Shown: positions 58,901 to 64,000 of the stretch, one piece after another
How positions within the stretch are numbered: the first letter of the stretch is position 1
Layout: each line of letters begins with the position of its first letter
Source: Brucella pseudintermedia
Lineage (GTDB): Bacteria; Pseudomonadota; Alphaproteobacteria; Rhizobiales; Rhizobiaceae
Assembly (NCBI RefSeq): GCF_042697365.1
Contig: NZ_CP137605.1
DNA: 64,000 bases
Strand: one strand, 5' to 3'
Translations under genes and position numbers: made by a program
The notes under the pieces: generated by a model
Databases searched by the model: none
Told to the model about the DNA's origin: nothing
Seen by the model: only the letters and a program-made list of their open reading frames with translations

Positions 58901-59612
58901 CCGCAATGTCATCGGCGCCATTGTCGGCGTGCAGCCTTTCGGCGGACGCGGCCTGTCCGGCACCGGCCCGAAAGCGGGCGGTCCGCTCTATCTCGGACGT
59001 CTCGTGGAAACGGCCCCGATCCCGCCGCGTCATAGTTCGGTTCACACCGATCCGGCGCTCAAGGATTTCGCCAAGTGGCTTGGCCAGCGCGGCATGAACG
59101 ATCTGGCGCAGGCCGCGCGCGAAACCGGAAGCAATTCGGCGCTCGGTCTCGATATCGAGTTGCCGGGTCCGGTCGGCGAGCGCAACCTATATGCGCTGCA
59201 CCCGCGCGGGCGTATCCTGCTGGTGCCGCAGACCGAAACCGGCCTTTATCGCCAGCTCACAGCAGCGCTTTCCACCGGCAATACGGCAGTCATTGATGCA
59301 GCTTCCGGCCTGCAGGACAAGGTGAAGGATCTTCCGCCCAGCGTTGCCGCCCGTATCGCTTGGAGCAAGGACTGGCAGGCGGATGCACCGTTTGCCGGTG
59401 CTTTGATCGAAGGCGACAGCGCGCGCATTCTGGAGGTAAACCAGAAGATAGCTGCCCTGCCAGGGCCATTGGTGCTGACGCAGGCCGCTTCCTCGGAAGA
59501 ATTGGCTTCGAAGGACGATGCCTATTGCCTTAATTGGCTTCTGGAAGAAGTCTCAACTTCTATTAATACGACCGCTGCCGGCGGAAATGCCAGCCTGATG
59601 GCAATTGGCTGA
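55929..59612 (+). CDS. putA: Bifunctional proline dehydrogenase/pyrroline-5-carboxylate dehydrogenase
   Basis: Converts proline to glutamate in two steps, with FAD then NAD. It has 1227 residues from ATG 55929. The N-terminal arm lacks a ribbon-helix-helix, so it does not bind DNA; regulation falls to PutR. The proline dehydrogenase barrel spans about 150-460: GIYDGPGISIKLSALHPRY, LNIDAEEADRLELSLDLLQ, RRVMVRLVKGAYWDAEIKRA. The aldehyde dehydrogenase part spans about 570-1000: ISPWNFPLAIFTGQIAAAL, GVMFTGSTEVARLIQAQLAS, and the catalytic Cys in AFDSAGQRCSALRVLCLQED. A C-terminal domain of about 200 residues makes it type B, as in Sinorhizobium. Confidence 0.96.
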   Translation: MTDTLPAPTNPVFQNFAPPIREQNALRQAITAAYRRPEAECVAALVAQATLPEETVKQIRATARKLIEALRAKHKGTGVEGLVHEYSLSSQEGVALMCLAEALLRIPDMATRDALIRDKISNGDWKSHIGGGRSLFVNAATWGLVVTGKLTNTVNDRGLSAALTRLIARCGEPVIRRGVDMAMRMMGEQFVTGETIEEALKRAKPLEERGFRYSYDMLGEAATTAADAERYYKDYETAIHAIGRASAGRGIYDGPGISIKLSALHPRYVRSQSERVMGELLPKVKALAVIAKSYNIGLNIDAEEADRLELSLDLLQSLIEDPELADWEGIGFVVQAYGKRCPFVLDFIIDLARQNKRRVMVRLVKGAYWDAEIKRAQVDGLEDFPVYTRKVHTDVSYIACARKLLAATDAVFPQFATHNAQTLATIYHLAGPDFKTGKFEFQCLHGMGEPLYDEVVGADKLGRPARIYAPVGTHETLLAYLVRRLLENGANSSFVNRIGDASVSVNELIADPAEVVRSMAVVGARHDQIALPENLYGVRKNSDGFDLSNETTLAELSKILKDSTNRAWTSEPQVAGAKVKGTSRPVLNPGDRNDVVGQVTEIAEADVAKAMKSAKKATASWSAILPAERAGCLERAADIMQRDMPVLLGLIMREAGKSMPNAIAEVREAIDFLRYYAEQARRTLGVAHKALGPIVCISPWNFPLAIFTGQIAAALVAGNPVLAKPAEETPLIAAQGVRILHEAGIPDDALQLLPGDGRIGAALVAAEETCGVMFTGSTEVARLIQAQLASRLLPNGKPIPLIAETGGQNAMIVDSSALAEQVVFDVIASAFDSAGQRCSALRVLCLQEDVADRILTMLKGALKELSIGRTDRLKVDIGPVITDEAKTIIEKHIQGMRDLGRKVEQLPLGSDAQHGTFVAPTIIEINSLRDLKREVFGPVLHVVRYKRDDMERLIDDINATGYGLTFGLHTRLDETIANVADRIRVGNIYINRNVIGAIVGVQPFGGRGLSGTGPKAGGPLYLGRLVETAPIPPRHSSVHTDPALKDFAKWLGQRGMNDLAQAARETGSNSALGLDIELPGPVGERNLYALHPRGRILLVPQTETGLYRQLTAALSTGNTAVIDAASGLQDKVKDLPPSVAARIAWSKDWQADAPFAGALIEGDSARILEVNQKIAALPGPLVLTQAASSEELASKDDAYCLNWLLEEVSTSINTTAAGGNASLMAIG

Positions 59613-59635
59613 TCGCATAGGCATCAGAAAAGCAG

Positions 59636-59660
59636 AAAGGCGGCTTCGGTCGCCTTTTTC
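59636..59660 (+). terminator. Terminator of putA
   Basis: Stem AAAGGCG (59636-59642) with CGCCTTT (59651-59657) around an extended GCTTCGGT loop, followed by TTC and TTTTG. Confidence 0.85.
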
Positions 59661-59842
59661 TTTTGTCCGTAAAAATTTGCATGGCTGTGCAAATGATGGC
59701 TCAAAACAGAATGATTGAATTATTTTTTATAATTTCAGAATAAAATTTACAAAGGCATTGACAGGCTTTCATAAAAGGCAAAGACTGTGCACACGCTTGC
59801 AAAAGCGTCGGCGTGGAGGCGCCGTATAAAGGGAGGAAAACA
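59661..59842 (+). promoter_or_regulatory. A/T-rich promoter region of the iron-type ABC operon
   Basis: An inverted repeat ATTTGCA-N6-TGCAAAT (59675-59694) may be an operator. A consensus TATAAT (59728-59733) and a TTGACA (59758-59763) are visible, but neither has a well-matched partner box. The ribosome-binding site is GGGAGG (59831-59836). No ICE or RirA-type box was seen. Confidence 0.45.
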
Positions 59843-60868
59843 ATGCGTTCGGCATTTCTGGTTGCGGCGCTGTCCGCTGGCGTATCTTCATTTGCTTTTT
59901 CTGCGCAGGCCGCAGGCAATCTCAATCTCATTTGTTCGGCGGATGTGGTGATCTGCGAGCAGATGAAGAACATGTTTGAGAAGGATACCGGCATCAAGGT
60001 CAACATGGTGCGGCTTTCTTCTGGCGAAACCTACGCCAAGGTAAGGGCCGAAGCGCGTAATCCAAAGACCGATATCTGGTGGGCTGGCACCGGCGATCCA
60101 CATCTTCAGGCCGCGGCTGAGGGACTTACGCTCGAATATAAATCGCCCATGCTCGAACAGTTGAATGATTGGGCCAAGAAGCAGGCCGAAAGCTCCGGAT
60201 TCCGCACGGTTGGTGTTTATGCCGGTGCGCTCGGTTGGGGTTACAACACTGATATTCTGGCCAAGAAAAACCTGAAAGAGCCAAAATGCTGGGCTGATCT
60301 GCTCGACGCGTCCTACAAGGGCGAAATCCAGATGGCCAATCCGAATTCTTCGGGCACGGCCTATACGGCACTGGCTACGCTGGTACAGATCATGGGTGAA
60401 GATAAAGCTTATGAATATTTGAAGAAGCTCAACGAGAACGTATCGCAGTACACCAAATCCGGCTCGGCCCCGGTCAAATCCGCGGCGCGCGGCGAAACAG
60501 GCATCGGCATCGTCTTCATGCACGATGCGGTCTCGATGACGGCCGAAGGCTTTCCAGTAAAATCGGTCGCACCGTGCGAAGGTACGGGTTACGAGATCGG
60601 CTCCATGTCGATCGTCAAGGGCGCCAAGAATCTGGAGAATGCCAAGAAATGGTACGACTGGGCGCTGACCGCAGAAGTGCAGTCGCACATGAAGGATGCG
60701 AAGTCCTTCCAGTTGCCATCGAACAAGTCGGCTGAAGTTCCAAAGGAATCTCCGCGCTTTGAGGATATCAAACTCATTGATTATGACTTCAAGACCTACG
60801 GCGAACCGGCCAAGCGCAAGGAATTGCTCGAGCGCTGGGACAAGGAAATCGGCGCGCACGCCAACTGA
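59843..60868 (+). CDS. Periplasmic iron-type ABC binding protein (AfuA/FbpA-like)
   Basis: Periplasmic receptor, 341 residues from ATG 59843. Signal peptide to about residue 24 (AQA). The mature protein opens GNLNLICSADVVICEQMKNM, then FEKDTGIKVNMVRLSSGETY, NPKTDIWWAGTGDPHLQAAA and ALGWGYNTDILAKKNLKEPK, a ferric-binding-protein-like (SBP family 6/8) pattern. The paired tyrosines typical of Neisseria-type FbpA are not obvious near the C-terminus, so the ligand may be another anion such as a phosphonate or polyamine. It is followed by a fused permease and an ATPase. Confidence 0.8.
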   Translation: MRSAFLVAALSAGVSSFAFSAQAAGNLNLICSADVVICEQMKNMFEKDTGIKVNMVRLSSGETYAKVRAEARNPKTDIWWAGTGDPHLQAAAEGLTLEYKSPMLEQLNDWAKKQAESSGFRTVGVYAGALGWGYNTDILAKKNLKEPKCWADLLDASYKGEIQMANPNSSGTAYTALATLVQIMGEDKAYEYLKKLNENVSQYTKSGSAPVKSAARGETGIGIVFMHDAVSMTAEGFPVKSVAPCEGTGYEIGSMSIVKGAKNLENAKKWYDWALTAEVQSHMKDAKSFQLPSNKSAEVPKESPRFEDIKLIDYDFKTYGEPAKRKELLERWDKEIGAHAN

Positions 60869-61018
60869 TCTTTCGCTCGCTTGAAATCCGGGTGCGCCGC
60901 TTCTGTTGTGCGACGCACCATTTCCAAATAGCGGAGCTGCCAGCGGTATTCCTGAAGAATGCAGGAGCCGAGCGCTGGTCATTCCTTGGAATCTCCATGG
61001 GGGAGGACGCGGACATTC

Positions 61019-63244
61019 ATGAAACAGCATAATCGCAGACTGGATATTGTTCTTATGCTGGCGTTGGCAGCATTTGTCTTGCTGCCTTGGTACCGCATTG
61101 AAGATGGCTTTCTGAGTTTCGGTTGGCTGGACGGAATGTATGGCGACGGTGCAACAGCACCGGGCTTCTGGCAAATGGCCTTCTTCGGGCGTCCGTGGCT
61201 TGGCGCTATCGCCGTGTTCATGCTTCTCTGCGCCTCTGCCCGTTTCATATTGCCTGTAGAGCGTCGTAGCGGCATTCTGGTCTGGGCAAGTCTCCTTGGT
61301 GTTATATTTCTGGTGCTGCAAGGGCTGGCTATCGGCTTTTCTGGCTGGAACTGGACGATCAGCGAAAATCTGTTCGGCACGCTCGCAGACGGCCAGCCGG
61401 CCTTCGGCGCAGGAGCAATCCTGACAGGCCTGTGCTTTCTGCTTATTTTTTCGTTTGGTGTGGCGGAACGCGGCGTTATGAAAGGGGACGCTTTTGTCGT
61501 CTCTTCCATCACTCTGCTTGTCGCGTTGGTGGCTGTATTTGTCTTCTATCCCGTCATCAGCATGTTCGCAGGCGCAGTGCAGGATTTCGACGGCTCGTTC
61601 AAGCCGGAGGGGTTCATTGGCAATATTCAGGATTCCTCGATCTGGAGTCTCGCCTGTGTTGTCGGTGACGGGCGATGTGGCGTTGCGTGGCGCACATTGT
61701 GGTTGGCGCTGATGACAGCGACAGGGTCGACTGTGCTGGGGCTTGCCTTTGCCCTTGTCGCAACCCGCACAGGTTTTCCTTTCAAGAAAGGTCTCCGGCT
61801 TCTCACCATATTGCCGATCATCACGCCGCCTTTCGTTGTAGGGCTTGCGCTGACATTGCTTTTTGGCCGCGCAGGCGTCGTGACGGAGCAGTTGTCCAAT
61901 ATATTCGGCGTCGAACCCGGACGGTGGCTTTACGGACTCATCGGCATATGGATCGCTCAGGTCCTGTCGTTTACCCCCATTTCCTTCCTCGTGCTTATCG
62001 GCGTTGTGGAAGGGGTGTCGCCGTCAATGGAAGAGGCATCGCAAACTTTGCGCGCCGATCGCTGGCGGACTTTTCGTAGGGTTTCTCTGCCGCTGATGGC
62101 GCCAGGCCTTGCCAACGCATTTCTCATCGCCTTCATCGAAAGTATGGCGGATTTCGGCAATCCAATGGTGCTCGGGGGAAGCAATGGCGTGCTGTCGACC
62201 GAAATATTCTTTGCTGTGGTGGGCGCGCAAAACGATCCGTCGCGCGCTGCGGTTCTCGCTATCGTGCTCCTGTGTTTTACATTGACCGCGTTTCTCATCC
62301 AGCGTGTCTGGCTTTCGGGCAAGAATTTCGCAACCGTGACGGGCAAGGGCGATTCCGGCATGCATGTCGGCTTGCCCCGCGGGCTAAAGATTGGCGTTTA
62401 TGCTCTTGTCATCCCGTGGATGATTTTCACTGTCGTTGTTTATGCGATGATCCTTATTGGCGGTTTCGTACGGCAGTGGGGGCTCGATAATACGCTGACT
62501 GTCGAACATTACGCGCGTGCATTCTCCGTCGATTGGACCGAAAACGGCATTGCATGGAGCGGCGTGGCGTGGAACTCGTTTTGGACCACCATGGAAATTT
62601 CAATGCTCTCGGCACCACTGACTGCGGCGGTCGGTTTGCTGACAGCCTATCTGATCGTTCGCCAGCGTTTTGTCGGACGCAATATCTTCGAATTTGCTCT
62701 TATGCTGAGCTTTGCCATTCCCGGTACGGTTATCGGCGTCAGCTACATCATGGCTTTCAATTTGCCACCGCTTGAAATGACCGGAACCGCGCTGATCCTG
62801 ATCGCATGTTTCGTATTCCGCAATATGCCCGTTGGCGTGCGTGGCGGCATCGCAGCCATGAGCCAGCTTGACAAAAGCCTCGATGAAGCTTCCCTGACGT
62901 TGCGGGCAAACAGCTTCCGCACGATCCGCAAGGTCATTCTGCCGCTCCTGCGCCCGGCAATCACCGCGGCATTGGTCTATTCCTTCGTACGTGCCATCAC
63001 CTCCATCAGCGCGGTCATTTTCCTTGTCTCCGCGCAATACAACATGGCGACATCCTACATCGTCGGTCTGGTCGAAAACGGCCAATTCGGTGTGGCCATC
63101 GCATATTCATCGATGCTGATTGTCGTGATGATCGTCGTCATTACAGGCTTTCAGCTTCTTGTGGGTGAACGCAAGCTCAGGCGCGAAAACCGCATTGCCG
63201 CTATCGTTCCCGTCAAATCCGTTCGACAGGAGAAAACCGCATGA
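61019..63244 (+). CDS. Two-module ABC transporter permease (FbpB/AfuB-like)
   Basis: Fused permease, 741 residues. A hydrophobic N-terminal section (residues 1 to about 200, about six helices) is followed by two BPD_transp_1 permease modules. The first has LFALVATRTGFPFKKGLRLL-type spacing and the EAA block EEASQTLRADRWRTFRRVSL; the second has MEISMLSAPLTAAVGLLTAY and DEASLTLRANSFRTIRKVIL. The two EAA loops, about 280 residues apart, are both followed by LPLMAPGLANAFLI or LPLLRPAITAALVY. The symmetric duplication is usual for ferric-iron permeases. ATG 61019 is the start; GGGGGAGG lies about 13 nt upstream. Confidence 0.87.
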   Translation: MKQHNRRLDIVLMLALAAFVLLPWYRIEDGFLSFGWLDGMYGDGATAPGFWQMAFFGRPWLGAIAVFMLLCASARFILPVERRSGILVWASLLGVIFLVLQGLAIGFSGWNWTISENLFGTLADGQPAFGAGAILTGLCFLLIFSFGVAERGVMKGDAFVVSSITLLVALVAVFVFYPVISMFAGAVQDFDGSFKPEGFIGNIQDSSIWSLACVVGDGRCGVAWRTLWLALMTATGSTVLGLAFALVATRTGFPFKKGLRLLTILPIITPPFVVGLALTLLFGRAGVVTEQLSNIFGVEPGRWLYGLIGIWIAQVLSFTPISFLVLIGVVEGVSPSMEEASQTLRADRWRTFRRVSLPLMAPGLANAFLIAFIESMADFGNPMVLGGSNGVLSTEIFFAVVGAQNDPSRAAVLAIVLLCFTLTAFLIQRVWLSGKNFATVTGKGDSGMHVGLPRGLKIGVYALVIPWMIFTVVVYAMILIGGFVRQWGLDNTLTVEHYARAFSVDWTENGIAWSGVAWNSFWTTMEISMLSAPLTAAVGLLTAYLIVRQRFVGRNIFEFALMLSFAIPGTVIGVSYIMAFNLPPLEMTGTALILIACFVFRNMPVGVRGGIAAMSQLDKSLDEASLTLRANSFRTIRKVILPLLRPAITAALVYSFVRAITSISAVIFLVSAQYNMATSYIVGLVENGQFGVAIAYSSMLIVVMIVVITGFQLLVGERKLRRENRIAAIVPVKSVRQEKTA

Positions 63245-64000
63245 CTGCGATCCGTCCCGGCTCCGTTACATTTGAAAACGTCACCAAGAAGTTCGGTAAT
63301 TTCACCGCCTTGCCCGATCTGTCCCTGACTGTCGAGCCGGGAACTCTGGTAACGCTTCTTGGACCATCCGGTTGCGGCAAGACGACGACTTTGCGGCTGC
63401 TGGCTGGGCTCGAACACCCAACGTCGGGTCGTATTCTGATTGGTGGGAAGGATGTGACCAACCTGCCAGCTAATGAGCGTGATGTTTCGATGGTCTTCCA
63501 GTCCTACGCGCTCTTTCCGCATATGAGTTCGCTCGACAATGTAGCCTACGGCCTGGAATCTTCAGGCATGAAGAAGGCGGAAGCGCGCGAACGTGCGGAA
63601 GAGGGGCTGAAGCTCGTCGGTCTGGCAGGAATGGGGCACCGCCTGCCTGCCGAACTCTCGGGTGGGCAGCAGCAGCGCGTTGCGGTCGCCCGCGCTCTCG
63701 TGCTGGAGCCACAGGTTCTGCTTCTGGATGAACCGCTTTCAAATCTCGATGCTCGCTTGCGTCGCCGGGTGCGTACTGAAATTCGCGAGTTGCAGCAGCG
63801 GCTCGGCTTCACTGCCGTTTATGTGACACATGATCAGGACGAGGCGCTTGCCGTTTCCGATACGATCATCGTCATGAAAGAAGGCAACATCGCCCAGAAA
63901 GGAAGCCCGCGTGATCTCTATGAAACACCAGCCTCCGCTTTCATTGCGGACTTCATGGGGGAGGCGAATGTGGTACCGTGTGAAGTAGTGACAGCCGATG
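63241..64000 (+). CDS. ABC transporter ATP-binding protein, 3' end cut by window edge
   Basis: ATPase of the iron-type ABC transporter. From ATG 63241, overlapping the permease stop by 4 nt (ATGA), 253 residues are visible. It begins MTAIRPGSVTFENVTKKFGN. Walker A is GPSGCGKTT, the Q-loop FQSYALFPHM, the signature LSGGQQQRV, Walker B LLLDEPLSNLDARL and the switch YVTHDQDEA. IADFMGEANVVPCEVV marks the start of the regulatory domain and is where the window ends. FbpC/PotA-type family. Confidence 0.93.
   Translation, partial: MTAIRPGSVTFENVTKKFGNFTALPDLSLTVEPGTLVTLLGPSGCGKTTTLRLLAGLEHPTSGRILIGGKDVTNLPANERDVSMVFQSYALFPHMSSLDNVAYGLESSGMKKAEARERAEEGLKLVGLAGMGHRLPAELSGGQQQRVAVARALVLEPQVLLLDEPLSNLDARLRRRVRTEIRELQQRLGFTAVYVTHDQDEALAVSDTIIVMKEGNIAQKGSPRDLYETPASAFIADFMGEANVVPCEVVTAD

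Overview
The window looks like a chromosomal segment of an alphaproteobacterium of the order Hyphomicrobiales. It is most likely from the Brucella/Ochrobactrum group. The evidence is moderate-to-high GC coding sequence, a BA14K-family protein, a type-B PutA with a divergent Lrp-type PutR, a smoEFGK-like polyol operon, an Irr-type iron box, and two small RNAs with CCTCCTCCC loops, one of them behind a DUF1127 gene. The placement is inferred from family content; no search was run. The region is dominated by uptake systems (ABC and TRAP) tied to dedicated catabolic enzymes and local regulators, a layout typical of an accessory-rich second chromosome.

Layout: 1-4031, sugar ABC transporter (binding protein, ATPase cut by the left edge) facing a GAF histidine kinase/LuxR-type response regulator pair. 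4034-11592, hexonate/hexuronate cluster: UxaB-like reductase, FadR-type regulator, UxaA-like dehydratase, Zn dehydrogenase and a TRAP transporter. 11632-12417, a 3' remnant of an M81 (MlrC-like) gene and an NTF2-fold gene. 12418-16101, ProVWX-like betaine/choline ABC transporter with a structured leader. 16108-17789, DMT exporter and BA14K protein. 18018-26888, a seven-gene operon (N-formylglutamate amidohydrolase-like, TRAP QMP, glutamine-synthetase-like, aldehyde dehydrogenase, Fe-alcohol dehydrogenase) with a divergent RpiR regulator. 26911-35611, a seven-gene operon (creatininase, SsuBC-like ABC, CodA-like deaminase, FAD oxidase, NMT1-like binding protein, RutR-like TetR) divergent from a ferredoxin-reductase/RidA pair, with a perfect TetR-type palindrome between them. 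35622-35963, DUF1127 gene and cuckoo-type sRNA. 36462-41027, tandem glycine riboswitch and gcvTHP. 41117-41230, a second cuckoo-type sRNA. 41553-46024, Irr-box-preceded efeUOB plus an extra imelysin gene. 46023-55266, LacI regulator and polyol ABC transporter with three dehydrogenases. 55272-59660, putR/putA. 59843-64000, ferric-iron-type ABC transporter, the last gene cut by the right edge.

The most interesting parts are: (i) the GS-like/Fe-ADH/ALDH/FGase-like/TRAP operon, which fits a gamma-glutamylated amino-alcohol pathway; (ii) the RutR-like divergon, which fits breakdown of an unidentified nitrogen heterocycle; (iii) two anti-Shine-Dalgarno-loop sRNAs, one using the same hairpin as the terminator of the gene facing it; (iv) a glycine riboswitch whose ribosome-binding region copies one strand of aptamer 2; and (v) a possible three-way-junction RNA ahead of the betaine transporter operon.
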